In this document: positions 1 to 8,848 of the stretch, one piece after another
How the letters are laid out: the number at the start of each line of letters is the position of its first letter
Numbering within the stretch: the stretch's first letter is position 1
NCBI GenBank assembly: GCA_035765195.1
Contig: DASTYC010000007.1
Coordinates: forward strand, 1 to 64,000
DNA from: CALAED01 sp035765195
GTDB taxonomy: Bacteria; Actinomycetota; Actinomycetes; Streptosporangiales; Streptosporangiaceae
Direction: 5' to 3'
DNA: 64,000 nucleotides
Notes under the pieces: generated by a model
Databases searched by the model: none
What the model was told of the DNA's origin: nothing
The model's input: only the letters and a program-made list of their open reading frames with translations
Program-made: the position numbers and the translations under genes

Positions 1-115
1 GCTCGGCAGGGTCCGCGGGCAGATCGGCGGCGAGAAAGTAGGCGCCCTTCGATGTGCCCCCGCGCATCAGCATGCACGGCACAGCCGTTGAGGTCGCCGA
101 GGTCGCTGATGTCAT
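1..115 (-). CDS. PrpF-family isomerase, N-terminal fragment (runs off the left edge)
   Basis: The reverse strand reads from an ATG at 115 and stays open to the window edge (38 codons). The peptide contains PCMLMRGGTSKGAYF, the N-terminal signature of the PrpF / 4-oxalomesaconate tautomerase family. These are cofactor-free isomerases with a diaminopimelate-epimerase-like fold that act on tricarboxylate intermediates such as aconitate or 4-oxalomesaconate. A purine-rich AGAGGAGG lies about 7 nt upstream of this ATG. The ATG at 120 is followed at once by a stop in its own frame, so 115 is the start. Only the N-terminus is visible, so the substrate cannot be told. Confidence 0.8.
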   Translation of the reverse strand, partial: MTSATSATSTAVPCMLMRGGTSKGAYFLAADLPADPAE

Positions 116-201
116 GACATGGCCTCCTCTTCGTACGATCCTCCACGTTCGGCGTTGTCGGCAAAATTGTCAACAATAATGTCGTACGCGCCAACGACGA
201 T

Positions 202-1560
202 CTACCGCGGGGGCGGGTTTGGAAGCGCCGGCTCGGCCGCGAGCCCGATCAGGGCGAGCGCGTGCCGGTAGGCGAGGGCCCGGCGCCGGTGACCGCCTCC
301 GGTCCGGCCGATCGCCTCTGCCACGTCGTACCAGGCTCGCGCGGCCTGACGCACGTATCCGGCGTGCTCCAGGCATTCGGCGCCGCGGGTGAGCGTCTCG
401 ATCGCGGCCGGGAGCCGATCGAGCTGGACGAGGCCGTGGCCGAGAACGGCGAGCGCACGCGCCGCGGCCCGGCTCGGCGGCCCGGCGAGCAACGTGTGCG
501 CTCGGCGGGCCTGGGCGACCGCCTCGGCCGGGCAGCCCATCGCGAGCTCGATCCTGGCGCGTTCGGCGACGCACACGCCCAGCGCGCGAGGGCGGTCGCC
601 GGCCCGGGCGAGCTCTCGTTCGCGGGCGCACAGCAGCAGCCGCGCCCGTTCCGCGCCCGGCCGGCCGAGCAACGTGAGAAGGCCGGCGCGTTCCACCGCG
701 TCGAGCGCGTCGGCGCGGCCCGTCTCCTGCTCGGCGGCCGCGGCCATGGCGCGTTCGGCCAGCGTGACGGCGGTGGCGTGGTCTCCGTGCTCCTCGAAAA
801 CGGCGGCGGCGTGGGCGTAGACCGTCAGCCGCGCCCGCGCCCGCGCCCCTGCCCCGGCCCCGGCCCCGGCCCCGGACTCGACCGTACGGACCAGCCGTCC
901 GGCGAGGCGGCGGGCGGTGAACGCGTCGCCGAGCGATCGATGCGCCTCCAGGAGGTGCACGCCGATGCGGATCGCGGCATCGGTCGCGGGCCGCTCCTCC
1001 AGGTGCAGGCAGGCGAGGGCCCGATCCGCCACGGCGACGGCCTCCACCAGGTCGCCGCGGCGCCGGTGGCAGCGGCACAGGCACTCCTGCACCGCCGCCC
1101 ATTCGTCCCAGTCGAGGCCCTTGACGGTCTGCGCCGCGCGCTCCAGCTCCTGGACGGCCTCCTCCGCCCGGCCGCGTGCCTCCAGGCTCATGGCGTGGCC
1201 ACGCCGGGCCCGCTGATGCAGCCGCGGCGCCCCCGCGCGCAGCGCGGGGGTGGCCACGAGCTCGCTGAAGCGCGCGAGAGCGTCGGCGGCGGACCCGTCC
1301 GCCAGCGCCGCCTCAGCCCGGCGAAGGCGATCGGTCAGCGCCGCGAGCGATTTGTCCGTAAGGCCATGTTCCAGATACTCGGATGTGCACCCGAGTTTCC
1401 GTGCCAGAATTGCGATGGTTCGTTGCGCTGGTTGCCGTTTGCCGGATTCAATGAGCGAGATATAACTTCCGGAGAACTCCGGAGCAGCGAGTTGCGTCTG
1501 TGATAGGCCGCTGCGAATGCGCAGCTCGAGCACCCGTCTGCCGAGTGATCCATGGTGCAT
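202..1560 (-). CDS. XRE-family HTH regulator with TPR-like C-terminus
   Basis: This 452-aa protein has an N-terminal lambda-repressor-type helix-turn-helix at about residues 8-62 (GLSQTQLAAPEFSGSYISLI, then ESGKRQPAQRTIAILARKLG). The rest is a long Ala/Arg-rich helical region with the periodicity of tetratricopeptide repeats. Actinobacterial proteins of this build are cytoplasmic regulators whose TPR part often senses a peptide or partner protein. The ATG at 1560 has GAGGTGAGCC in front of it. The gene diverges from the SARP-methyltransferase fusion across a 265-bp gap and could control it, which is an inference from position only. A simple GGCCCC/GCGCGG run at about 830-885 encodes an Ala-Gly/Ala-Arg tract inside the TPR region. 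Confidence 0.85.
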   Translation of the reverse strand: MHHGSLGRRVLELRIRSGLSQTQLAAPEFSGSYISLIESGKRQPAQRTIAILARKLGCTSEYLEHGLTDKSLAALTDRLRRAEAALADGSAADALARFSELVATPALRAGAPRLHQRARRGHAMSLEARGRAEEAVQELERAAQTVKGLDWDEWAAVQECLCRCHRRRGDLVEAVAVADRALACLHLEERPATDAAIRIGVHLLEAHRSLGDAFTARRLAGRLVRTVESGAGAGAGAGARARARLTVYAHAAAVFEEHGDHATAVTLAERAMAAAAEQETGRADALDAVERAGLLTLLGRPGAERARLLLCARERELARAGDRPRALGVCVAERARIELAMGCPAEAVAQARRAHTLLAGPPSRAAARALAVLGHGLVQLDRLPAAIETLTRGAECLEHAGYVRQAARAWYDVAEAIGRTGGGHRRRALAYRHALALIGLAAEPALPNPPPR

Positions 1561-1825
1561 GGCTCACCTCACATCGCCGGCTCGGCGGTAAAGACGATGA
1601 ACGGACGGTGGGCACGTCATCGCGATGACCCGCACCGCGAAGACGGCGGCGATCATGACTGTATTGCCGGCGAGTCAGCGCAATGTCAGCCGCTCGTCAG
1701 CAACGCCCGAACTGCCAATCACCGGCGAGTCCGTTACGTCATTTCGGCCGTGTCCGCACTGTAGGGTTGGCCCGAATCGCGATTAGCACCGGTAAGTCGG
1801 CGCTGATAAGCCGGAGGCTTGTGGA

Positions 1826-3442
1826 ATGGAGTTCCGCGTCTTGGGGCTGTTGCAGGTGGTGGCCGATGACGGTTCACCGGTCCGCGTGTCCCAACCGCTG
1901 ATCCGGGCCACGCTCAGCGTGCTGGTGGCGCGGGCGGGCCGGCCACTGTCCCGAGCGGAATTGACGGAGCTGATCTGGCCCCAGGTGCCATCGCCGGGCG
2001 CGGTTCGCACCTGCGTCTACGACGTGCGGCGGCTGGTCGGCGGCGAGCGGCTGGCCCGCGACAGCTGCGGTTACCGGCTCACGCTCGCGACGACCGACCG
2101 CACCGATCTCGGCGCCTTCCGCGACGCGGCCGCCGCCGGCGAACGCGCCCTCGCCCGGCATCGGCCGAGGGCGGCGGCAGAGCTGTTCGCCGAGGCGTTG
2201 AGCGCGTGGCGAGAGCCGTCGCTGCGGGATCTGCCCGACACGGCCCCGGCCCAGGAGCTCGCCGCGGGGCTGACCGCCGAGCGACGGCGGGTGCGGGACG
2301 CGTTGATCGAGACCAAGCTCGCGCTCGGCTGCCACCACGAGCTCATCGGCCTGCTGGAGGCCAAGACCGCCGAAGAGCCGCTGAACGAACGAGGCTGGAT
2401 CGAGCTGATGCTCGCGTTGTACCGCTCCGGCAGATCGGCCGAGGCGATCCGGGCGTACGAGTGCGTCCGCGACGTGCTGATGACCGACACCGGCACCGAA
2501 CCCGGTCCGCAGCTGCGGCGGCTGCGGCGCCAGATCGAGGCCGGCGATCCGGCGTTGCTCGGCCCGCCCGCGCAGACCCGTCGTACGGACTACGAAGCGG
2601 CGCCGCCGCTGCCCCGGCTCGACCGGGCGGGACGCGCCACGGCGGCCGACATCGACGTCAGCAAACCCAACATCGCGCGCATGTACGACTATTTTCTCGG
2701 CGGGAAGGACAACTACGCGGCGGACCGCGAGGCGGCGGAGAAGGTCATCGCGGCGGCCCCGCAGGCTCCCGCGCTCGCCCACACCAACCGTGCGTTCATG
2801 CACCGCGCCGTCCGCCATCTCGCCGAAACGGGGATCCGGCAGTTCATCGATGTCGGCAGCGGGCTGCCGACCCAGGAGAACACGCACGAGGTCGCCCGCC
2901 GGGTCGCGCCGGGTTCCCGTGTGGTGTATGTCGACAACGACCCGATCGTGCTCACGCACAGCAGGGCGCTGCTGGGGATGGACGACCAGACCGTCGTGAT
3001 CGAGGCGGATATGCGCCGCCCGGCCGACATCCTCGAGCATCCCCGCCTGCGGGGCGTCGTCGACTGGAGCAAACCCGTCGGCGTGCTGCTCACCTCCGTT
3101 CTGCATCTCATCACCGACGAAGAGGAGCCGGGCGAGATCGTGGCGCGGTTCCGCGACGGCATGGCCCCGGGCAGTCACATCGTCATCTCGCACGTGTCCG
3201 CTCAAGACCACGTCGCATCGGCTCGCCGGGGCGCCGCGGTGTACCGGCAGGTCGGTGCGACGACGAACACGCTGCGCGAGCGCGATGAGATCTTGGCGTT
3301 CTTCGACGGCTTCGATCTCGTCGCGCCCGGACTCGTGCCGCTGCCGGACTGGCGTCCCGAGCCGGCGGCCGCGGCGGCCGAGGCCCGGCGCGGCGAAAAA
3401 CTGCCCGTGTGGTATTTGGGCGGCGTCGGGCGAAAGAAATAG
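1826..3442 (+). CDS. SARP-type regulator fused to a DUF574-type SAM methyltransferase
   Basis: The 538-aa product joins two families that are usually separate. Residues 1-92 form an OmpR-like winged helix (MEFRVLGLLQVV, IRATLSVLVARAGRPLSRAEL) and residues about 96-240 a bacterial transcriptional activation domain (NERGWIELMLALYRSGRSAE, AIRAYECVRDVL). This is the layout of Streptomyces antibiotic regulatory proteins. After a short linker, residues 275-538 match the actinobacterial DUF574/SAM methyltransferase family (KPNIARMYDYFLGGKDNYA at about 280, FIDVGSGLPT at 339, VVYVDNDPIVL). The reading frame is continuous, without a stop or frame change at the joint. The gene is followed after 8 nt by a P450, so the two are probably co-transcribed. 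The substrate is unknown; the protein may link promoter binding to methylation or to SAM sensing. Confidence 0.88.
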   Translation: MEFRVLGLLQVVADDGSPVRVSQPLIRATLSVLVARAGRPLSRAELTELIWPQVPSPGAVRTCVYDVRRLVGGERLARDSCGYRLTLATTDRTDLGAFRDAAAAGERALARHRPRAAAELFAEALSAWREPSLRDLPDTAPAQELAAGLTAERRRVRDALIETKLALGCHHELIGLLEAKTAEEPLNERGWIELMLALYRSGRSAEAIRAYECVRDVLMTDTGTEPGPQLRRLRRQIEAGDPALLGPPAQTRRTDYEAAPPLPRLDRAGRATAADIDVSKPNIARMYDYFLGGKDNYAADREAAEKVIAAAPQAPALAHTNRAFMHRAVRHLAETGIRQFIDVGSGLPTQENTHEVARRVAPGSRVVYVDNDPIVLTHSRALLGMDDQTVVIEADMRRPADILEHPRLRGVVDWSKPVGVLLTSVLHLITDEEEPGEIVARFRDGMAPGSHIVISHVSAQDHVASARRGAAVYRQVGATTNTLRERDEILAFFDGFDLVAPGLVPLPDWRPEPAAAAAEARRGEKLPVWYLGGVGRKK

Positions 3443-3450
3443 TAAGGTTC

Positions 3451-4674
3451 ATGACCTCGCCAGATCATCCCGCGCCCCCGTACCCCGTCCTCGACTTCAA
3501 CCCCGCGCCCGGCGTCCGCGCGGCCGGCGAAACGCACGCGCTTTTCGACGAGCTGCGCGAGCGGGGGCCGGCGTTCCGCAGCGGCTTCGGGCCGGGTTTT
3601 TGGGTGCTCACCCGCTATGACGTGGTGTTGGCCGCCTATCAAGATCCAGAATTGTTCTCCAACGCCGCGATCAACGTGATGTTTCCCGACCCCGCCTACC
3701 GGTGGATTCCCGAGATGCTCGATCCGCCCGAGCACACCGTCTGGCGGCGTCTGCTGCGCCCGCTCTTCACCCCGGCGCGGGCGCAGCGCATGCGAGACCG
3801 GATCCGGCGCCACTGCGCCGGCCTCGTCGACGACCTCGCCGGGCGCGGCTCCTGCGACTTCGTCGCCGACTTCGCGCGCAAATACCCGACCATCATTTTC
3901 CTCGAATTCATGGGTCTGCCGACCGACCGGCTGCCCGAATTCCTCGATTGGGCGGACGCCATCTTGCACCAGCCGGCGTCACCCGACATGGCGGCGGCCA
4001 GGCGGCGCGCGATGGGCCGGCTGGCCGACTTCTTCACCGAGCTCATCGCGCTGCGGCGGCGCGACCCGAAGGACGACATCGTCAGCACGGCGATATCGTT
4101 CCGGATCGACGGGAAGCCCGTGTCGGACGCGGATCTGCTGTCGCTGTGCGTCCTGCTGTTCCTGGCCGGCCTCGACACCGTCACCGCCGCGCTGTCGTAC
4201 GCCTTCTGGCACCTCGCCCGCCACCCGGCCGATCGCGACCGCATCACCGCCGAGCCCGGCATCATCCCCTCGGCCGTCGAGGAACTGCTGCGCGCCTACG
4301 CGTTCGTCATACCCGGCCGCAAGGTCACACGCGACACCACGTTCCACGGCTGCCCCATGAAGGGCGGTGACATGGTGATGCTTCCGATCAACGCGGCCAC
4401 CCGCGACGCCCGCGCCTTCCCCGACCCGCGGGTCGTCGACTTCGAGCGCCACCCCAACCACCACATCGCGTTCGGCGCCGGGCCGCACCGCTGCCTCGGC
4501 GCTCATCTGGCCCGGCAGGAGCTGCGGATCGCGCTCGCCGAGTGGCACGCGCGCATCCCCGAATATCGCGTCCCCGAAGAAGCCCTCGTCGTCGAGCACG
4601 TCGACCAGGTCCTCGGCCTGAACAACCTCCCCCTCACCTGGGCAGCGCCGGCCGGCGAGACCGCCTTCTCCTAG
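3451..4674 (+). CDS. cytochrome P450
   Basis: This 407-aa protein is a bacterial class I P450. The haem-ligand loop FGAGPHRCLGAHLARQEL puts the axial cysteine at residue 348. The I-helix carries LFLAGLDTVTAAL, with Asp in place of the usual Glu before the conserved Thr, and the K-helix has the EELLR form of ExxR. The start at 3451 follows AAGG and lies 8 nt after the stop of the SARP-methyltransferase gene; a longer in-frame start at 3409 would overlap that gene and is less likely. No ferredoxin or reductase gene is next to it, so electrons must come from elsewhere. Pairing with a SARP fusion suggests tailoring of a secondary metabolite, but no core synthase is in the window. Confidence 0.93.
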   Translation: MTSPDHPAPPYPVLDFNPAPGVRAAGETHALFDELRERGPAFRSGFGPGFWVLTRYDVVLAAYQDPELFSNAAINVMFPDPAYRWIPEMLDPPEHTVWRRLLRPLFTPARAQRMRDRIRRHCAGLVDDLAGRGSCDFVADFARKYPTIIFLEFMGLPTDRLPEFLDWADAILHQPASPDMAAARRRAMGRLADFFTELIALRRRDPKDDIVSTAISFRIDGKPVSDADLLSLCVLLFLAGLDTVTAALSYAFWHLARHPADRDRITAEPGIIPSAVEELLRAYAFVIPGRKVTRDTTFHGCPMKGGDMVMLPINAATRDARAFPDPRVVDFERHPNHHIAFGAGPHRCLGAHLARQELRIALAEWHARIPEYRVPEEALVVEHVDQVLGLNNLPLTWAAPAGETAFS

Positions 4675-4687
4675 AGATCCGCGCCGA

Positions 4688-5311
4688 TCAGGGGCGGGTG
4701 GCGACCACGCGGAAGCTGATGCCCAGCTTGGCGCGGGCCACGGACTCGATCGTGAACCCGGCCCGCTCCAGCAGCGGCCGCGGGTCGCGGGTCAGGTGGT
4801 CGGCACCCGTACGCACGGTCAGGGGTTCGAGCATCCGCATCCCGGCCCGCACGACCGCGACGGACGACGGGCCGTGCTCGGCCAGCACGAACCGGCCGCC
4901 CGGCCGCAGCACCCGGTAGGCCTCGCCGACCGCGGCCTGCGGATCGGGGATCGTGCACAGCGCGAACGTGGAGATCACCGTGTCGGCGCAGCCGTCGGCC
5001 AGTTCCAGCGCCTGCACGTCTCCCTGCCGCAGTTCGACGCGATCGCCCAGCCCGGCGGCGGCGACCCGGGCGCGGGCCACCTTCAGCATCGGTTCGGACA
5101 GCTCGATCCCGATCACCTTGGTGCCGGCCGGGTAGAGCGGCAGGTTCAGCCCGGTGCCCACCGCGATCTCCACCACCAGGCCGCGGGCATGGCCGGCGAC
5201 CCACTCGCGGCTACCGGGGAACAGCAGCCGCTCCCAGCGCGCCATCAGCGGGTCGTACCGGTCGGCGAACCTGTCGAACACGCGGCGTACGTCGGCGTTG
5301 GTCGCTTTCAT
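4688..5311 (-). CDS. class I SAM-dependent methyltransferase (Methyltransf_11/UbiE-like)
   Basis: The 207-aa protein shows the Rossmann methyltransferase motifs in order: VVEIAVGTGLNLPLY (motif I), VIGIELSEPML (acidic end of beta-2), VELRQGDVQALEL, and YRVLRPGGRFVLAEHG (post-motif region). The length and the AEHGPSS segment fit the small UbiE/PmtA-like group that methylates quinone precursors or phospholipid head groups, but the substrate cannot be read. I chose the ATG at 5311 because GGGAGG sits about 9 nt upstream; the in-frame GTG at 5320 directly abuts that ribosome site. It converges with the P450 and probably forms a single-gene unit. Confidence 0.88.
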   Translation of the reverse strand: MKATNADVRRVFDRFADRYDPLMARWERLLFPGSREWVAGHARGLVVEIAVGTGLNLPLYPAGTKVIGIELSEPMLKVARARVAAAGLGDRVELRQGDVQALELADGCADTVISTFALCTIPDPQAAVGEAYRVLRPGGRFVLAEHGPSSVAVVRAGMRMLEPLTVRTGADHLTRDPRPLLERAGFTIESVARAKLGISFRVVATRP

Positions 5312-5402
5312 GGTCGTCACCCTCCCACCCCGACGCCGGCCCGGCCATAATCCGCCGGGCCGGCGTCCGTGGGTGTGACGGGTGTGCGGGTGTGCGGCCG
5401 CG

Positions 5403-7307
5403 TCAGCCGATGGGCACGGCGGCGGTGAAGATCTCCTGGTCGTTGGCGGTGCGCAGCGTCTGCGGACCCGGCGGGGGCGCGGTGCACAGCCGCGGCGGCG
5501 CGCCGGCCTGGCCGGTGCCCGGGCAGAGGAACAGCGCGTCAGCCCGGGTGTCCACCCAGACCGGGTACGCCTTCGTCGCCGTGGTGTCGACCTGGATGTA
5601 GTCGCCCATGAACTGCCCGTTGAACTGGGTGGTCGGCGGCATGGACGACGACGTCACCCGCACGTGCTTGAACGGGCCGCCGCGCGACGTGGACAGGGTG
5701 ATGTCGGAGAAGCCGGTGGTGTTGTCGGCGCCGTACTGCCGGTCGTAGTAGGCCACGACGAGGGTGCCGCGCGGGCTGTAGGACAGGCCCTGCCAGAACT
5801 GGTCGGTGCCGGCCTGCCTGGCGGCGCTGGACGCCACGGCCATCGCGCGCACGTCCGTCGCCGTACCGGTGAAGCTCGTGCCCCCGTTCGCCGAGGTCGA
5901 AAGGACGATGTCGTTGTTGCAGCCGCCGTCCTTCACGCCCGTGTAGAGGCTGCCGAGCCCGGGGGTGAAGCCGGCCGGCGTGCAGCCCTTGGTCTCGTTG
6001 GAGTTGCGGTTGATGTACGAGCCGTAGGCCACCGCGATCTTGCGGGGGTTCCCCGGGTCCACGGCCGCGTACGGGAGGTTGGCCGCCCGGAAGATCGAGT
6101 TGGTGGTCGAGCCCTTCTCCACCACGCAGGCCCGGCCCGGGTTCTTGCCCGCGCCCTGGTAGGTGTCGCAGTCCGGCAGGTCGTAGAAGTCGCCGACCTT
6201 GACCGGGGCGGAGAACGTCGCGCCGCCGTCGGTGGACCGGACGGCCAGCATCTGGAAGCGGTTGTCGGCGCCGGCGTTGGCGGTGTTGTAGTTCGCCCAG
6301 ACGACGTGCAGCGTGCCGTCTGGCGCCACGACCGGCTGGGAGAACTGGTTGTTGTTGCACCGGCCCCGCGGCGTGGGGACGCCGCCGGCGTTCGGGCACA
6401 GCGCCGAGTCGGAGCTGACCAGCACCGGGTCGCTGAAGTGCTCGCCGTAGTCGGCGGACGATGACGCGAAGATGTAGCCGGTGCCGTCCTCGGCGAAGGT
6501 CGTCCACGTCACGTACACGCGGTCGCGGAACGGGCTGCGGACGTGGTTGTCCACGGTCATCAGCGGCTTGTCCAGCAGGAAGTCGCCGGCGCCCGCGAGG
6601 TCGGCGTGCTCGGCCACCGGTCGTCCCGGGAAGTTGAACGACGCACCGCCGTTGCCCGTCGACCGGTGGATGTAGAACGCGCTCGACTGGTCGGTGTCGG
6701 CGGTGACGGCGACGCCGCGCTTGAACTCCTGGCAGAGCAGATAGGCGTTGCCCCGCGTGTCCCATTCCACGGCGGTGTCGCCGGCGGCCTGGAAGTACTC
6801 GCGGGCCGTGCCGCCGAAGGCCGTGCCGCGGACGAACCCGTTCGGCGTGGTCGCGTCCGCCCACGTCTTGCCGCCGTCGGCGGAGAAGGTCACGCCGCAG
6901 GTGCCGTCGCCGCGCCGGTAGTCGTTGTACGACGCGATGATCTGCCGGGTGTTGTTCGGGTTCACCGAGACCCATGTCTCGTTCTGCGACTGACCCCGGC
7001 CGTTCAGGTCGACGTCGGTGATGTTGAGGCAGTTCTGGTTGACCTTAATGTTGTCGCCGCGGTGCCCGTCGCAGACCGATGACGTCCCCCCGCTCGCCGG
7101 CGTCGCCGACTTCGGGGCCGCCTGCCGCCCGGCCGCCGCCGGCGCGCCGAGCGTGTCGGCGAGGATCCCGGACGCATGACGTTTCTGCACCGCGGACAGG
7201 TCGTCGTACCCGAACCGCTCGGCGCTCGCCCGTGGCGCGGCGAGCGCCAGCGCGGCCAGCAAAGAGGTGCTTACGGCGACGATGCCGGCGGTATGCCACC
7301 TTCGCAT
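5403..7307 (-). CDS. secreted BNR/sialidase-fold protein
   Basis: This 634-aa exported protein begins with a Sec signal peptide (MRRWHTAGIVAVSTSLL, then AALALAAPRASA). The mature part has repeated Asp-box motifs of the S-x-D-x-G-x-x-W/F type: SADGGKTW, STDGGATF, SANGGTSF and SSADYGEHF. These mark the six-bladed beta-propeller fold of sialidases and other BNR-repeat proteins. The arginine triad and Tyr/Glu pair of true sialidases cannot be placed with confidence, so it may only bind glycans. Several cysteines in the mature part could form disulfides. The ATG at 7307 has GGAGG 6 nt upstream; a longer frame to 7415 has no sensible N-terminus. Confidence 0.85.
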   Translation of the reverse strand: MRRWHTAGIVAVSTSLLAALALAAPRASAERFGYDDLSAVQKRHASGILADTLGAPAAAGRQAAPKSATPASGGTSSVCDGHRGDNIKVNQNCLNITDVDLNGRGQSQNETWVSVNPNNTRQIIASYNDYRRGDGTCGVTFSADGGKTWADATTPNGFVRGTAFGGTAREYFQAAGDTAVEWDTRGNAYLLCQEFKRGVAVTADTDQSSAFYIHRSTGNGGASFNFPGRPVAEHADLAGAGDFLLDKPLMTVDNHVRSPFRDRVYVTWTTFAEDGTGYIFASSSADYGEHFSDPVLVSSDSALCPNAGGVPTPRGRCNNNQFSQPVVAPDGTLHVVWANYNTANAGADNRFQMLAVRSTDGGATFSAPVKVGDFYDLPDCDTYQGAGKNPGRACVVEKGSTTNSIFRAANLPYAAVDPGNPRKIAVAYGSYINRNSNETKGCTPAGFTPGLGSLYTGVKDGGCNNDIVLSTSANGGTSFTGTATDVRAMAVASSAARQAGTDQFWQGLSYSPRGTLVVAYYDRQYGADNTTGFSDITLSTSRGGPFKHVRVTSSSMPPTTQFNGQFMGDYIQVDTTATKAYPVWVDTRADALFLCPGTGQAGAPPRLCTAPPPGPQTLRTANDQEIFTAAVPIG

Positions 7308-7446
7308 CGCGTCCTCCAATCCTGAGCCCCCGCTGGGCGGGGAGCCGTGAAGGTTTCGCGCGGAACGTAGATCGGCGCGGCGGCGCTGCCAACGGCAACG
7401 GGAGAGTTGGCCCAACGTGGCCGCGCCGGGCGGGGCGTTTCAGGGG

Positions 7447-7501
7447 TGCGCCCGCGGTGCGCCCGCGGTGCGCCCGCGGCGCTCCGGCGGCGCTCCGGCG
7501 G
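7447..7501. repeat. five 11-bp tandem repeats
   Basis: Three copies of tgcgcccgcgg (7447-7479) are followed by two copies of the related cgctccggcgg (7480-7501). They lie just beyond the stop of the antiporter gene and 140-195 bp upstream of the start of the BNR protein gene. The 11-bp spacing is close to one helical turn. The array could be a slippage product, a hairpin-forming 3' end, or a phased protein-binding site. Confidence 0.8.
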
Positions 7502-7506
7502 TGCGC

Positions 7507-8682
7507 TCAGCGGGGGCGGGCGCCGGTCCTGTCGCCCGCGTCGCCCGCGTCGGCCGCGTCGGCCGATTCGCGCGGCGACGGGGGCGCGAAGAACCGCTGC
7601 GCGATCGCGGTGGGCAGCACGGCCGACAGCACGACGACGGTGATCAGGACGGAGAACTGGGTCTCGTCGATGATGCCGGCCGAGTAGCCGTAGGTGGCGG
7701 CGATGGTGCCGAAGGTCAGGCCGGTGCTCAGCAGCAGGGTGGTGAACGTCGCGTGCGGCCGGGCGTGGCGGCGGGCGAGCGGATACACACCCGAGATCTT
7801 CGGAACGAGCTTGACGGCGAGCAGCGCGGCCAGCAGCCCGACGTTGGCGAACACCAGCGGCAACGACACGTTCATCCCGGACCGCAGGAAGAAGAACGGC
7901 GTGAGCAGCGCGAACGCCACGACCCTGAACCGCCGCAGGTTGCCCTGGTGCTTGCGGAACGTGCGGGCGACCGCGAGGCCGAGCAGGAAGGCCGGCAGCG
8001 TGGCGATGCTGTGCGCCCGCTCGCCGAGCCACATCAGCAACAGCAGCGCGGCGAAGGCGCCCTTGATCTCCGGCTCGATGACGCGGTCGCCGTACCGGAC
8101 GAAGAACCAGTCGTCCAGCCGCGGCATCCCCACGACCAACGCGAGCGAGCAGAGCGCGAACGGCACCAGCCACCAGGTCGGGGTCACGAATAGCAGCGAC
8201 AGCGCCAGCACGGTGCCCAGGCCGGTGACGAACGTGCTGCTCATGATCAGCTTGCCGACGCGGGTGGCGTTCAACCCGGACTCGACCAGCACCGCGTAGA
8301 CCACGGCCAGCGAGGTGTCGGACAGGGTGATCCCGGCGATCTCGGCCGCGCGCAGGTCCCAGCCGAAGCCGTACCGGCACGCGAGCAGCCCGCCCGCGAA
8401 CGGGAGCGCGAAGGAGGCAGCACCGAGCAGCAGGCTAGGTTTCCACGTCGCCCGGAACTCGTCGGGGTCGACCTCGGCGCCGGCCAGGAACGTCAACACG
8501 ATGCCGCCGAAGCTCGCCAGGAAGGCCAGCCACTGCGGCGCGGTCAGGTGCAGCGCGTTGCCGAGGGCGACGCCGAGCACGATCTCGATGATCGACACGG
8601 ACAGGCCGACCTCGACGGAGAACATGCTGGCGGCGAGGATCGCGATCGCGAGCGCCATCGCGACGAACAACGGGGTCTGCAC
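7507..8682 (-). CDS. CPA2-family cation:proton antiporter
   Basis: The 391-aa integral membrane protein has about 11-12 hydrophobic segments and the Na+/H+ exchanger domain of the monovalent cation:proton antiporter-2 family. The segment FGGIVLTFLAGAEVDPDEF and the GITLSDTSLAVVYAVL helix, with its acidic residue in the membrane, are typical of the ion path. There is no C-terminal TrkA-N (RCK) domain; instead the protein ends in a short Ala/Asp-rich tail (ESADAADAGDAGD). It probably exchanges K+ or Na+ for protons across the cell membrane. I chose the GTG at 8682 because GGAGG is spaced 6 nt from it; a TTG at 8688 directly follows the GGAGG. Confidence 0.88.
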   Translation of the reverse strand: MQTPLFVAMALAIAILAASMFSVEVGLSVSIIEIVLGVALGNALHLTAPQWLAFLASFGGIVLTFLAGAEVDPDEFRATWKPSLLLGAASFALPFAGGLLACRYGFGWDLRAAEIAGITLSDTSLAVVYAVLVESGLNATRVGKLIMSSTFVTGLGTVLALSLLFVTPTWWLVPFALCSLALVVGMPRLDDWFFVRYGDRVIEPEIKGAFAALLLLMWLGERAHSIATLPAFLLGLAVARTFRKHQGNLRRFRVVAFALLTPFFFLRSGMNVSLPLVFANVGLLAALLAVKLVPKISGVYPLARRHARPHATFTTLLLSTGLTFGTIAATYGYSAGIIDETQFSVLITVVVLSAVLPTAIAQRFFAPPSPRESADAADAGDAGDRTGARPR

Positions 8683-8703
8683 CGGCAACCTCCACGGGCA
8701 TGA

Positions 8704-8723
8704 GTTCCTGACAAGACAGGAAC
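8704..8723. promoter_or_regulatory. 20-bp palindrome upstream of the antiporter gene
   Basis: The sequence gttcctg-acaaga-caggaac is a perfect inverted repeat with 7-bp arms and a 6-nt spacer. It is centred about 30 bp upstream of the antiporter start, where a repressor or activator dimer would act. No regulator gene is adjacent, so the binding protein is unknown. Confidence 0.5.
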
Positions 8724-8848
8724 CATCAACCCCGGTACCGCGGAGGTGGTTCGGGTGCCGTCAGGCGCCCGGGCGGGATCCATCACCCTGATCGGCAGCG
8801 TACCGGAGGCGGGCCGCGATCTTGCTTTGGGGTGGCCCTGGCCGGCCG

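Noticed and set aside
830..885. Functional GC-rich repeat inside the XRE gene
   Set aside because: It stays in frame and encodes an Ala/Gly/Arg tract, so it is most simply coding-sequence slippage.
1826..4674. Start of a secondary-metabolite gene cluster (SARP fusion, P450, methyltransferases, FAD hydroxylases)
   Set aside because: No polyketide synthase, peptide synthetase, terpene cyclase or RiPP precursor was seen anywhere in the window. The genes may tailor something made elsewhere, but a cluster cannot be claimed.
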